Source of the DNA: Fragilariopsis cylindrus CCMP1102
Lineage: Eukaryota; Bacillariophyta; Bacillariophyceae; Bacillariales; Bacillariaceae
Reading direction: 5' to 3'
Length of the DNA stretch: 64,000 nucleotides
NCBI GenBank assembly: GCA_900095095.1
Contig: FMBT01000402.1
Span: forward strand, 62,001 to 126,000
Notes under the pieces: model-generated
Databases searched by the model: none
Told to the model about the DNA's origin: nothing
What the model saw: only the letters and a program-made list of their open reading frames with translations
Shown: positions 1 through 11,372 of the stretch, in pieces
Numbering within the stretch: position 1 is the stretch's first letter
How the letters are laid out: each line of letters starts with the position of its first letter
Translations under genes and position numbers: made by a program

Positions 1-2268
1 AGGGGATGAACCAAGGGTCATAATCCCTCATATTTACCGTATTCTTGTCTCCAGAACACAAACATTGCATTTTGGCCAACATGTCATATTTCCAAGCACA
101 AAAGTACCATTCAGAAATAGGCTGCCATAGCATCAAAGAAAGGAATTGGACCATGGTTTGAACACCCAGATACCTTTCATATATGCATATGGTCAAAATA
201 CACCAACAATGCCTGGAACATTTGCCATACTGGCGAGTATGGTGGGGCTGGGAACAATAGAATAGACATAAAATAGCCCAAAATGCACACGTTGCAAAGA
301 TGTTTGAAATGCTACCACTCCCATACCAGGTATGCTGAGTCCCAAGTAAAATAGCTAGGCATCAACCTAATTCATAAAGGTTTTGGAATCTTCGGGGAAA
401 ACACACAGTTTCTCTAATTGCCAAACTTGTGCGCGTGTAATCTTATCAAGGTCGTGATGCACCATCAATATAGACCTAATAACCTTGAAAAATTATATGG
501 AGCTCAACATTATACCTATGGGTACAAGGTCCAACTATTGCCTAGGGCTCTAGAGAGGTTAGCAAGGTGTCAGGGTGTACTAAGCCCCAGAAAAGGTCAT
601 TTAGGCCCCAAAACAGGTTTTACCCCATTAGCACCCACATCAGCATGGTCCTACCAATAGCTTGCCAAGTGTGTATTCCCTTTGGTGTATATGGTCAACC
701 CCATGTGCTTACTTTGGGACAATTCATCTTTTTGAGTGTGTACTAGGTCACATACCCTACCCCCCCCCCCCCCCAAATGGGCCATTTTCCCATGTCCTAG
801 GCTGCATCAACCCTTTACCACCTTCCAGTGTGAAGAACACATGTCTAGCACCCCAAAGTCTGGTCCAGGTATCCACCCTATGCATATTTAAGCTCAGATT
901 ATACCATCTGATTGGGACTTTATACATGCTGGGATTGGTTAGAATGCCAGAAAGTGGAGTGGTACTGGTAGCAAGTACCACACTAAATAAGTATAGGTCT
1001 GTCCTTTGACTAGAAGTTAAAGTGTTATCAGAGTTTGTGTTGGGAGTTGAAATATTAGTCCTGTTCTGCAAGGCACACACACAATATGGTGTATTCAAAT
1101 CATACATAGCATATCCGGCACATAATGGTGTATAACCATACACAGCATAACCCCCCCCCCCCCCCCCACACACACACACCATATTCACACAATATGGTGT
1201 ATGCATATCATACACAGCGCACACACACATACACCATATTCACATGACAAATAATTTGCTCTGTGATAATGTACAGAGGTAAATATGCCACACTAAGTCC
1301 ATACACTAAGAAATATCACCCCACTAGCAAAGTTATAGAGCAGATGCTATGGGTCACCAAGTGTGGTGTATATATAGTATCTACCAGCTGAAGGCAACCA
1401 CATAAAATCTTTGCACATATTATGGTATTGCCAGACTTAGCTACTACACCATTAAATGTTCTTGTTTTTGATGCTGTAGCTGTTGATGATGAGGTGACCA
1501 CTTGATATAGTATCACCTAATATCGTTGTTGGAGAATGTGCAAAACTGAACTGATACACATTCATGTTCTTATCATGTTATTGCATGCATGTCTAGCTAT
1601 CCAGGACTTCAATGACAGAGAGGTGGTATAGTAGCACAAAGAAGAAGCATATGATTTACTGCATATATACCTTTTTGTACTAAAAAGTAGATATAAGCAT
1701 GATGTTGCTGCTGCTGTGAAATCTATGGCTGCATTTAAATTTGTTAAGACTATTAAGCTACGATAGGTTGTGCTTTGATATTAAACTAATGTCTAAAGTT
1801 ATTATGAGCCATCTGATTCTATTCAACTATCTGCTCAACTGGGGTGATCCCATTACAACAACAGGTTATTGATTTGTATACAAAATAATATTTCTTACCA
1901 AGTGAATGAGTTGTGGATTAGTGTGGCTTGCCTTTTTGCAACTGCCATAATAGGCTGTAGTATTTATGTACTGGCTAGTAATGTGTCTTTGTTGATAGTC
2001 CCGATTGTTAGTGATTCCAGAATCTTATCAACATAACTGTGTGATATGGTGTGCCAAAATCCTAGGAAGAATTATGGCTATTCTTTTCTGAATAATATAG
2101 CAGCCAGTACTTGAAATTTAATTGTGTACAGGTGCATTTTTTTAGAACCAGCTTATAAACTTTGCTAGCATTCTCCTAAAGCACCAGAATCCAACAGAAT
2201 ATTTTTAATGAGTGCACGTATCTCCTCCAAATCGATCGTACAGGCGGCAAGGATATTACTTATTAGCC
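1..2268. other. Repeat-rich intergenic DNA, no credible gene
   Basis: Short open frames exist here on both strands, but none has a domain, a signal sequence or gene-like composition. The stretch holds two poly-C runs (about 760-774 and 1151-1167), CA-rich runs and a group of ATATGGTGTAT units. A piece at 982-1021 recurs at 62189-62231. The style resembles transposon-derived or subtelomeric-like filler, but I see no terminal repeats and cannot name a family. Confidence 0.5.
1072..1246. repeat. Tandem/inverted AATATGGTGTAT units with CA and poly-C
   Basis: Three diverged units of about 60 bp carry ATGGTGTAT followed by CATACACAGC or CATACATAGC. They are separated by (CA)n and a 17-base C run at 1151-1167. 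ACACCATATTCACA lies next to its near-inverse, so parts can fold back. This is seen directly. No function is inferred. Confidence 0.6.
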
Positions 2269-3366
2269 TTAGCTCAGAGCCTGGCCTAAAAAAGTATTCC
2301 ACTCTTTCACTGTCCAACTAGACGAAATTTCATTTTGCTCGATCCCGTTGAAGAAGCAGGTGGGAGTTACGTGAACACCACGCTTCCGCTGGAATTTGAC
2401 AATTTGTTGAGTGAGGGGAAAGACAGCATTTTCGTCGTCGTCCGGTGCGGAACCAAGAAGAATCTTCGCCTCGTCGGGAAAATTACCACCGGGCTGTAGG
2501 GGTGGGATTAAATACTGCAGTATCTGTTTTTTTACGGTATCCACGCTATCGATACTAATCTTGGTATTGCTGTTGTCGTCGTCTCCTTTCTTTAGGCCAT
2601 TATTATTGGACACGACAACATTGGCGGCAAAGGAAGCGATCTGGTCATAGAATTCCCCTCTTGTCCACCCATAGATTTCTTTGTCGTAAAAGCGGGGCGC
2701 CTCTTCGAATAGAGTTTTCCAGTATACATATTCCAACTCCGGATACAGAATTTTAACTGCAAATGTACTCTCGTGAAGCCAGAGAGATTGATGGTGCCAG
2801 GGTTGGATCACATTGTGGTAGACAAAGGCCATCTGGTTCGTATATTTGTGGGATAGTTGTGATATAGTGTGAAAAGTTTTACGCGAATACGGACATGTCA
2901 AATCGACAAAAATTTCGCACACTTGTCCACTGGAAATATTGCCAATTGTTAATCCGGGGTAGACTCGAGGGAAGTTTTTTGTAGTACGTCGTCGGTTTTG
3001 GGAAAGTGTGCGTGTCGTGGGTGACACAGGCTGCTTTGCTTCTGCTGCTTTGATATTCGCTGCAGCAATTAGGAACGCTGTTGATGCTCCAATTGTGCCT
3101 GTTCGTAACACCGAACGACGGTCCTCGTTCCCATCATTGATGGTATCGCAAGGAATGCTGGTGTCTTTGCATTGCTGAATGGATCGAACTTGCTGGGATG
3201 ATCGATGGTGGCGGAGCTTTGAGACACTGGCCGGTGGTGAGATGTAGCAGAACGATGGTCGGTTTGTTTGGGTAGTTAGTGCATTGGCCGTTTCAGAGAT
3301 GAGTAAGAATACAACCAAATAAATGGAGGTTTGGAAGACTAAGTGGATAGTGCGGGAAGACTTCAT
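2269..3366 (-). CDS. DsbA-like thioredoxin-fold protein, predicted thylakoid lumen
   Basis: This 365-residue protein has what looks like a three-part address. Residues 1-29 form a signal peptide ending ANA/L, a variant of the diatom ASA-F site. Residues 30-80 form a Ser/Arg-rich transit-like stretch. A twin-Arg pair (83-84) is followed by a hydrophobic run (90-103) and an AEA/K cleavage site near residue 110, which is typical of Tat lumen import. The mature part has a DsbA/thioredoxin fold: VDLTCPYS at the active-site position (Cys158, Ser161) and VTPTCFFNG near the C-terminus as the cis-proline loop. The second Cys of the usual CXXC is Ser, so it cannot be a standard dithiol oxidase. It may act as a monothiol, isomerase-like or non-redox protein. 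No intron is needed. It is transcribed divergently from the gene starting at 4465. The fold is fairly sure; the location is inferred. Confidence 0.75.
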   Translation of the reverse strand: MKSSRTIHLVFQTSIYLVVFLLISETANALTTQTNRPSFCYISPPASVSKLRHHRSSQQVRSIQQCKDTSIPCDTINDGNEDRRSVLRTGTIGASTAFLIAAANIKAAEAKQPVSPTTRTLSQNRRRTTKNFPRVYPGLTIGNISSGQVCEIFVDLTCPYSRKTFHTISQLSHKYTNQMAFVYHNVIQPWHHQSLWLHESTFAVKILYPELEYVYWKTLFEEAPRFYDKEIYGWTRGEFYDQIASFAANVVVSNNNGLKKGDDDNSNTKISIDSVDTVKKQILQYLIPPLQPGGNFPDEAKILLGSAPDDDENAVFPLTQQIVKFQRKRGVHVTPTCFFNGIEQNEISSSWTVKEWNTFLGQALS

Positions 3367-4464
3367 GTTCCTCTGTTGTTATCATTCTTTATTTTTAATT
3401 TTTATCCTTTAGGAACTACTAATAAAGCTACCACCAACAGTAAGTTACGTGAAGCTACAATACCGGTGTGTAAAAATCCAATTGTACCTGTTGGAGTGGG
3501 ATGAATTAATCGGATGAGACTATTAATCGAGTGAGTCGAGTCGAGTCGAATCGCAACCACAATCATGTCAATCATCGATCCAATCTTCCTCGTGTCGTGG
3601 TAGGTACAAGACGGTATTATTTGAAAATACAGTATTAATGGTGTCAGCTTGTTAGCCATGTCAGAGCGAGTATGTTGAACTGTATCCACACGTTATATTT
3701 TTATAACGGTAGTAGCGTTTAAAGAATGGACAAAAAAATACCGAAAGGCAAGCGTATTAAATATTTTTTATATATAGAGTATTATTACAGTCCGTTTACG
3801 ATTACAGTCCGTTATTAATTAATTGAATTACAATAATCATCTTTTTTTTGTAATTAACATTCTTTTGAGAGGTATATATACGCAACTACACTGTAACAAG
3901 GTCCGTTACCGCGGACTATGATATGTTCTTCTTTTTGTCTTGACATCCCTTTTCGCTCCCTTACACGTGTTCACGAGGAGGTCGGACAATTTTTTTATAT
4001 CAATCATGACTAGCGACGGTAAGAAAAAAGAACGTGCGTTTTTAGATGATTTTACTTGATGTGCTTTTAGAGAAGATTTTTACAACATGTGCTTTTTTTT
4101 TTAACGTGAGGTCGTCGCGAGTGATTGAATGTTGCCGTATTTTTCACTGGTACAACGCACGCTAACATTTAGTTACTTCAATACTATTTCTAAATTTTGA
4201 TTATTTCCGCAGCTTAGCTTCAATGTTGAAATTGTCAATAAAAAGGGCATGTTCAACGTAGTGTATCTATTGCATAAGTAGTGATTTACACACAATTTTT
4301 TTTAAAACTCTACAAAAACCTACTAATATATTTGTGATACATTGTGATCACATCACCTCCAGCATTCATCAACCGAATCGACTTCAAGTCATCAGCGACT
4401 TCAAGTCATCAGCTAAAGTAACTCAACTCTTTTTGTACTGTATTCGAAAAGCTCTCTTATCATC
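3367..4464. promoter_or_regulatory. Divergent intergenic region
   Basis: About 1.1 kb between two divergently transcribed genes must hold both 5' UTRs and promoters. It contains T-rich and A-rich runs and a direct repeat CGACTTCAAGTCATCAG near 4379-4412, just upstream of the right-hand start. No TATA box or known operator could be assigned with confidence. Confidence 0.35.
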
Positions 4465-5011
4465 ATGACAGATACTCAAAGCGGGTAAGTACAGCACAAG
4501 TGCAGTACAAGTGTGTGTGTTTGTGTGTATATGTAACATTGAAACAACTCAACTACGCCAAGAAGTACACAAGAATAAGTCACCAGCAACACAGCACAAC
4601 ACAGACAAGACACACAAACACAAATTCTTACCGTACCTCTCCCTCTGTCTTTTTCTCTGCCTCTTCGTCTCTCTCTCTCTCTCCTCCATTTACTTACCGT
4701 ACTGTACTTCATTCGTATCCTTTGCGATTGATTGATTCGATTTAATTTAATTTAATTTTAATTCGATCGTTGCTTGTGCAAATTCGCTGATCCCTCTATC
4801 TCTTTACCCTTTCCCTTCTTCGTGACCTGTCTCCCGCCCCACAACGTTTCACGGTTCCTCCGTCCTTGGATCTACACTCCGTTCGAATCGAATCGAAAAA
4901 AAAAAAAACGATCGTGTGAAATTACCATACGGCACCCCTCTACTGTACACTTCAATTGAATTGAATTGAATTGAATGTGATCTCGATACGATAAATTGTT
5001 CATATTTGTTA

Positions 5012-5049
<38 letters not shown>

Positions 5050-8000
5050 GTCGCACAACAAACAAACTACCGTTCGCAATTAATTCGATTCCTCATAATA
5101 TCTCGCACCGCTCATTCATGATTTGATTTGATCCATTTCAAATATGATTCCACTCATGATTCATCTTTGTAGTAGTGTGCCATCCCTTCTTATGAGGGCA
5201 GCTGAATCTGCAGCGGAAGTTGATGGAGTTAAAATCAAATCAGAAGATATTGCTACTACTACAGGTGGTGATAGTATTGCTACCGCAGGTAATACCGGAG
5301 GTAGTAGCATTAACAACAACAACAACAACAGTACTACCATGAACACGAAGAATCATGCTGCATTAGCAATGGCACAAGTTGCAGCGAAAGCACAAGCACA
5401 ACAACAAGTAGTTGCAGCAAAAGCACAAGCCCAAGCACAATTATTAGCAGCAGCACAGCAACGTCATGCACAACAACAGGCTGTTCAACAAGCTGTTCAA
5501 CAGCAACAACAACAACGGAAGCAGCAACATCAACAACAACAACAACAGCAACATCAGCAACAACCTAGTAATGGAAATAATAACAATAATGGTGGTGGTG
5601 GTAACTCTTCAAATAGTAAACAAAAAAAAGGACAACAATTACGACGTGGTAAATGGACACCCGAAGAAGAAGCCTATGCAAATCGGTTAATACAAGAATT
5701 TAAAGCAGGCTTGTTACCATTAACAGATGGTACCACATTACGGACCTTCCTCAGTAAATTATTAAATTGTGATCCCATGCGTATCTCTAAAAAATTTGTG
5801 GGTAGTAATTGTATTGGAAAACAAGTTTTCCGAAGACGTACAGCGGATTTAAATCGATTAACACCGGAACAAATCCAAAAATCACGTGCGGAATTATCGG
5901 ATTTAGAACGTCGGTTTTTAGAACGTGTGGCACAAACAAATCGTGTGAAGAATTCGACAACCACATCAAATAATAATAATTCAAATTCAAATTCACAACA
6001 GTCTGGTAATAATAATAATAATAATAATCATACAAACACAAACAATCAACATCAACATCACGGTAGTAATAGTGGTGGTGGTGGACAGGGACAACATCAT
6101 AGTGGTGGTGGACATGGTGGACAAAGTAATGCAATTCAACATCAACATAATCAAAATTTACATATTCAACATCGTCATATGCAACAACAACAACAACAAT
6201 ATTTACAACAACAATATGGTGGTGGCAACAGTAGCAATAATAGTAATAACAGTAATAATAACAATAGTGTTGTTTCTGCAGCATTAAATGCTGCTGTAAA
6301 TGCTGGTATGAATGGACGTAGTAGTGGTGGTAATGGTGGTAGTAATAGTAATAGTGGTAGTGGTAATCCACCATGGATGCAGCTACCACAAGGTTATAAA
6401 CAAGGTTTAGGTGCACAAATGGCAAGAGATAATTTAGCTAGTGGTGGAAGTAATAGTAGTCGGAATAGTCGTACAGCTGCAGCTGGACGTGCATTATTAG
6501 CAGGTTTAGGTGGTAGTGGTAGCTTAAATGGTGGTAGTAACCATCGAAAGAATAATAATAACAAGAATGGTTCATCCACATCTTCTTCTAATGATAGTGG
6601 TGGCAATAATAATAGTATGTTAGCAATGGCAGAATTACAACGTCGTGCTAGTCAAAACCCTAACCCTAATAATTCAAATAATTTAAACGCGAATGAATAA
6701 CGGTGGATTAGGAGGTTTTGGTAATCATTCAGCACAAAATTTATTAGCAGCATTATCAGCTGGTGGTGGTAATTCAAGTAGTAATGCGTCATTAGTACAA
6801 ATGGCAAGGATTGCTAGTGCTTCACGATTATCCAATAATAACATTGGTGGTGGTCCTAATGGTATGATGAATTCCGCAGGCATGATGGGAGGTTATAATA
6901 GTTTTAATAATAATTCTGGTGGTAGTAATAGTAGTGGTGGTGTCGGTAATAATTCATTCAATAATTTAATGATGAAATCAGGATTTTCACGTGATCAACT
7001 GAGTCAATTAGCACGTGATCGTGGTTTATCCTCCGCATCATTATCCAATATGATGAATATGGGTAATGGTAGTGGTGGTAATGGTGGCGGATCTCTAGGT
7101 ATGGGTATGGGCAATGATCGTAAAAGTTCATTTGATCAATTAATGAGTTTAGATTTTCAAAGTTTACAATCTATTGATAATTTAGCTAATTTAATTCAAA
7201 CTAGTGGTGGTAATCCTAACCCTAATCCATCAAGTGGAATGAAAAATTGGTCTGCTGATAGTAATAGTAGTAGTAGTGGTGGCGGTAGTAGTGCTGGTGG
7301 TGGTGCTGGTGGTGGAGGTAGTAGTTCTCATGGAGGAGGAGGAGGAGGAGGAGGAGGAGGAAGTGGAGGAAATGGTGTTGGTGGTAGCAGCCGACTTGGT
7401 TCATCCGCTAGTTTATCAAATGCAGCACGTCGATTAGCAAGTGCAAATAATTTCGAATCATTAATGAGAAATTTATCAAGTAATAGTCATACTAATATGA
7501 GTCGAACAGGTTTGAATGATGAAGGTAGTAACGGTGTTGGCAGTAGGAGTAGTAGCAACAACAACAACAACAACAACAACAGCAGAATGATGGATTCTAA
7601 TTATGGTGGTATTAACCACTCGAGCTCGAACAACTCCAATAATAATAATGGTGGTGGTGGTGGTAATAATATATCATCGAATGCTAACCTACAAAGTTTA
7701 TTACAAAGTATGAATAATGGTAGTGGTGTTAATGGCAGTACAAGTATGAGTAGCCTACTTGGTGGTGTTGGTGGTGCTAATGGTAGAAGTGCTGCATCAC
7801 TTGCTAATTTATTACGTGCATCGAATAGCGACAACAATTCTTCATCGACTGGCTTATCAGCACTACGTAATCAAGATGGATTAAGTAATCGCAACACAAC
7901 AAGTGTTGAAGACTTTTTAAGTTTAGTTGCAGCAGGTGATATCCCTCATCAAGATCCGGCTATGTTGAACAATCCATTAAATCAACAACAGCTACAACAG

Positions 8001-8414
8001 CTACAACAAAGTAATAATAATAACAATAATAATAATGGGGATCAACAACAAGGGGATGGCGGCGGCGTGGGTAGCAATAGTAATAACAACAACAATAACG
8101 GGAGTAGCAGTAAAGGTAATAATGATACAGCCGCCTTATTAGCTCAAGCAACGGGAAATTCTGCATTAGCTAATGCATTATCATCAAGATCATTTGGTAG
8201 TAATCTTGGTGGTATGGCAGATAGTAGAGCAGGTAATTTAAGCAGTTTAGGATCAACTGCTGAATTACTTCAACAGTTAGCCGATGCCTCCAACAATAAC
8301 AGTAACAATAACAATGGTGGTAGTAGTAGTAGTAACAGCGGTAGTAACAGTAGTCTGAAACGTAAATTATTAGACATGGATGGTGGTGAATCTCATGGTG
8401 GGAGTAGACGATAG
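4465..8414 (+). CDS. Asn/Gly/Gln-rich putative transcription factor, internal frame break
   Basis: Exon 1 (4465-4484) encodes MTDTQSG up to a GGGTAAGT donor. The intron runs 4485-5172 (TTTGTAG acceptor), and exon 2 resumes in frame with SVPSLLMRAAES. Poly-Ala/Gln/Asn sequence follows, then the one conserved domain (about 5650-5935): RRGKWTPEEEAYANRLI with TTLRTFLSKLLNCDPMRISKKF. This is a stramenopile family with Myb/SANT-like character, probably DNA binding. The rest is Asn/Gly/Ser-rich. The frame ends at 6700, but an ORF of the same composition opens at 6687 in the +1 frame and runs to 8414. Skipping one base in 6687-6697 gives about 1086 residues. No GTAAGT-like donor lies near the break, so an indel, an assembly error or a programmed +1 shift is likelier than an intron. 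The alternative ATG at 5144 lies inside the proposed intron. Confidence 0.7.
4485..5172 (+). other. Long first intron (688 bp)
   Basis: The donor is GG|GTAAGT at 4485 and the acceptor TTTGTAG at 5172. Joining codon fragment GG with T keeps the downstream frame. The intron holds a CT run (about 5014-5046), short GTGTGT tracts and TTTAATTTAATTTAA repeats. Several short ORFs inside it are not credible genes. First introns of this size often carry regulatory sequence, but none is identified here. Confidence 0.7.
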
Positions 8415-9127
8415 TTTTAAAAAACTCCATTATTCATCGTGAATGAAAGAAGGAAGGAATAATGATAATTTTATGATCGTTTTCGAATGGTGGATACCTG
8501 TTGCATACTCTATACTGACTTTTACTGTGTACTTTACTACCTCCAAACAACGAAAACTAATGTAGTAGTACTATTAAATAAATATTATACTAGAAAGCAT
8601 GATGTGTGAAAAGGAAATGCCTTCCTCTGAATAAATAAGATAAAATAAATAAATCCATGTTGCACATATATATTATTTTTCTCTTCCCTCTTTTACTATA
8701 GTATTATTCCTCTATCTACTATCATATCTGTATTATTGATTTTTGTTTTGTAGGTATTGAAATATTGACAAAAACATTTTATTTTTTGCCTTGGTCAAGA
8801 AATTGGTTATTATTTGAATCTCAGGTCCCAAAGTTTCCTTGTATGGGGCCAGCTCAAACACTATCGTCTTTTGTATCAAATTTCAATGTTTTTACAGAAA
8901 GAATTATTCAATTTAGTTCATGTACACATTCATGTACAATGACTAGCCTTTAATAACACACCATGTTACTAGTTAATTTCTTGCAGCTAACATTTTTGAA
9001 AGATAGAATTTTTCCAGAAAAAAAAGTCATGCAGTCCATCATATGTTTAATCTATATATATCTGCAAGACGATATTGGTGAACAGGGGTTTCATTTCTTC
9101 TTCAAGGGCCAAAAACCAAATTTTACC
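8415..9127. other. Intergenic; 3' UTR and a dispersed repeat
   Basis: This is the likely 3' UTR of the upstream gene. The segment at about 8604-8725 is closely similar to 12110-12230, downstream of the next Myb-like gene. Short ORFs at 8765-9298 lack coding character. Confidence 0.45.
8604..8725 (+). repeat. Dispersed repeat, copy 1
   Basis: The sequence runs from GTGTGAAAAGGAAATGCC through AAATAAATAAATCCATGT to TCTTTTACTA and matches 12110-12230 with a few substitutions and small indels. Both copies follow the 3' end of a gene with a Myb/SANT-like domain. Confidence 0.65.
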
Positions 9128-9547
9128 CTATATTTTAAATCCACTCCTCATCCTCATCCTCATCCTCATCCACATCCACATCCACATCCAAATCCAAATC
9201 CAAATCCAGATCCAAATCAACATTATCAACATCAACAACAAGTATATGGAACCCGGTGTGTGCCCACCGACGACAATTCTTGGAAGATCGCTGCATAGTG
9301 TAGTTTCCCAGCGAATACCAGCATCGCTTCCTTTTACCGAGTTGTCGTTGTTCAAGGACGTTTCGGAGCGGAGGAAAATATGTTTCGGATTCGATGTTGA
9401 CGATGAAACCAGCATCGTTCCACCACCCAGCAAGAGAGCAGCAGCAATGGTTACAACCCGCTTGCGATTACTTGACTTCTCCTCCTTCTGTAGATTCGAA
9501 TCTGCTTCGTTACGAAGAGAGGTTGTTCCGGTAGTTTGGTAGGTCAT
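9128..9547 (-). CDS. Small putative membrane protein ending in a hexamer repeat
   Basis: The frame opens with MTYQTTGTTSLRNEADS and has balanced codon use over its first 110 residues. A hydrophobic run (VVTIAAALLLGGGTMLV, about residues 31-47) could be a membrane anchor. The C-terminal third is encoded by a hexanucleotide microsatellite, which gives an implausible Trp-Ile and Trp-Met run in this frame. A +1 shift just before the repeat would instead read Val-Asp, Leu-Asp and Glu-Asp pairs to a stop at about 9135. That acidic tail looks much more like a real protein, so the gene is probably frame-shifted or mis-assembled here. No homologue is recognised. Confidence 0.4.
   Translation of the reverse strand: MTYQTTGTTSLRNEADSNLQKEEKSSNRKRVVTIAAALLLGGGTMLVSSSTSNPKHIFLRSETSLNNDNSVKGSDAGIRWETTLCSDLPRIVVGGHTPGSIYLLLMLIMLIWIWIWIWIWMWMWMWMRMRMRMRSGFKI
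9145..9225. repeat. Hexanucleotide microsatellite
   Basis: Successive runs of ATCCTC, ATCCAC and ATCCAA form a graded hexamer array. On the minus strand one frame gives alternating acidic residues. Such arrays are prone to slippage, which fits the suspected frame problem in the overlapping ORF. Confidence 0.75.
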
Positions 9548-10562
9548 GATGATAGAGTTAGAGTACAGTAGGAGTAGTATTATTTGTTTCGGCGGAAAGC
9601 GTTTGAGTAGTAAGGATAATATCTATTACCATATTGTTGTTGTGTCCAATTACTGTAACATATAGTAAAGTCAAGTGTCGTGAAATCTTTTGACAAATAT
9701 CTTAATCTTACAATCACGTCGTGATCTTAATCTTACAATCACGTCGTGGTATTTTTCGATCGACAATTTTGGAAGTTGAATCAATCGGCATGGCATGGCA
9801 TGGCATGTCAGGCAGGAGGAGAATATCGAATCGAATTTGTCATTCATGTCCTCTACAGAGCATTGCGAGTCGAACTTGTGTCAAACTGAGAGAAGATCAT
9901 GATGAGAGTGGCAACATCTTTTACCTTCTTCGCTCTACAGAATATTGCGTGTCAAAGTGTCAAAGTGTCAAACTGAGAGAAGATTTCGACTCAGAGGAGA
10001 AATGAGTGCATGCCAAAGAAAATTCGTTAGTGTGGCAAGTAACTTACTTCTTATGTGTTGATCAATGAAGAAATTTATCCAACCAACATTTATAATTGGT
10101 AGCTCCAAAGCTGAATTTTCTTCAGTTAGTTTAAATAATAGACTACAAAAGTCGAGTCAAGAAAATTCTTTGTAAATTATCGGTCCAAACAACTAAGTTA
10201 ACTTAACTTACTTTTATGCCAAAGAAAGTTATTTTCTTTTTCCTGCCGGCGCAAGCGAATTTTTTTTCTTTGCACATGCACATCATACACAATAAAATTT
10301 CTTCACGTTTTGTGCCAGCATGCATGCATAACGCTGGAAAAACTGCGTGGTAAATATAATATGCTTAGCAGAATAACGGCGCACGCACATTGGGATAGTG
10401 TTAGCACAGGATGGAACAAAAGATAAATATTGATGGTAAAGTAGCTACCGGTAGTACCCATTTCAAAAGGAGAGCCACTATTTTTTCATTCAAAAGTACA
10501 ACACTATGGAAGCAGTTATTCAATGAACAACAACAGATATTTTTTTTAATATAGCAAAAACT
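9548..10562. other. Intergenic with short direct duplications
   Basis: I see no gene. A perfect 24-bp tandem duplication around CTTAATCTTACAATCACG lies near 9701-9748. GGCATGGCATGGCATGGCAT lies near 9789. A diverged direct duplication (CTACAGA..ATTGCG..GTCAAACTGAGAGAAGAT) spans about 9853-9900 and 9936-9985. The last 200 bp presumably holds the promoter of the Myb-like gene. Confidence 0.5.
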
Positions 10563-11372
10563 ATGGCTGATATACCAACAGACGAAGTAGGTGATATTAG
10601 ACGCAGGTACCCTTCCCGAGATAGCCGTAGGCATATTTACAAAGAAGAGGAAGAGGAAGAAGATGAAGAAGAAGAAGAAGAACAAGATAACAGCAACAGC
10701 AATAGCAAATCTCAACTAAAGCCTTACGAAAAGAACAGCGTGAGAGATCAAGAACGACAAGCCAAGGGACAAATACGCACAGGGAAATGGACAGAAGAGG
10801 AGTCTATGGCGTTTCTACATGGTGTAAGAATCTGTGGATGGGGGAACTGGTCGATAATTGCCGATGATTATATTCCGACGAGGTATGTTGGTTCTTAGTA
10901 TATTTTCTAAATAAGGTATTTATCAATCTTTTCCTATCTTTTTATTAACACATCATATTTTCTCTTTCTACTCTTTTACCGAAGAACAACACGCCAAGTC
11001 AAGAGCAAAGCACAAACAGAATCAAAATATGATAGAAATTTCTATGGTAGAGATCCTGGCAAGTACTCAGAACTTGACAAATACTTGAAAGAGCATCCTG
11101 ATTTTTGGAAGAATATGAAAACCAAGAGTGTCAAGCAGCAGACGAAATCAACAACAAGGACAAAAATGAATAAGAAGATATCTAACCATAAAATGAGAAC
11201 ACGAGCTCAAATTTCAAGTCAAAAAAGTCTAAAAAAACAGAAAATAAATAAGGAGAATGGTGTCACAGGAGGTGGGGCTGGTGATGATGGAACAACTACC
11301 GGTGCATCAGTAGTAGACGGTGATGGTGATGAAGATGTGTTTTATGATGCGGTACAGGAACTGAACGAATAA
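10563..11372 (+). CDS. Myb/SANT-domain protein, SHAQKYF-like, one intron
   Basis: Exon 1 is 10563-10882 and exon 2 is 10985-11372, giving 235 residues. The 102-bp intron has a GTATGT donor and an AAG acceptor, and joining codon AG|A preserves the frame. An acidic Glu run (28-40) precedes a Myb-like repeat from about residue 72: TGKWTEEE (Trp76), GWGNWSIIADD (Trp93, Trp96) and, across the splice, TRTTRQVKSKAQ, which resembles the SHAQKYF motif of plant and stramenopile single-repeat Mybs. A Lys/Arg-rich stretch and a short acidic tail follow. It is likely a nuclear DNA-binding regulator; no target can be inferred. After the stop, another frame stays open to 11629 with protein-like composition, so a longer or frame-broken C-terminus cannot be excluded. 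Confidence 0.75.

Noticed and set aside
418-1516. Several ORFs of 66-157 codons on both strands
   Set aside because: They run through poly-C, CA and other repeats, overlap each other and show no domains or coding bias.
5674-8430. His/Tyr-, Pro- or Leu-rich ORFs opposite the Asn/Gly-rich gene
   Set aside because: They are antisense shadows of GGT, AAT and CAA codon repeats.
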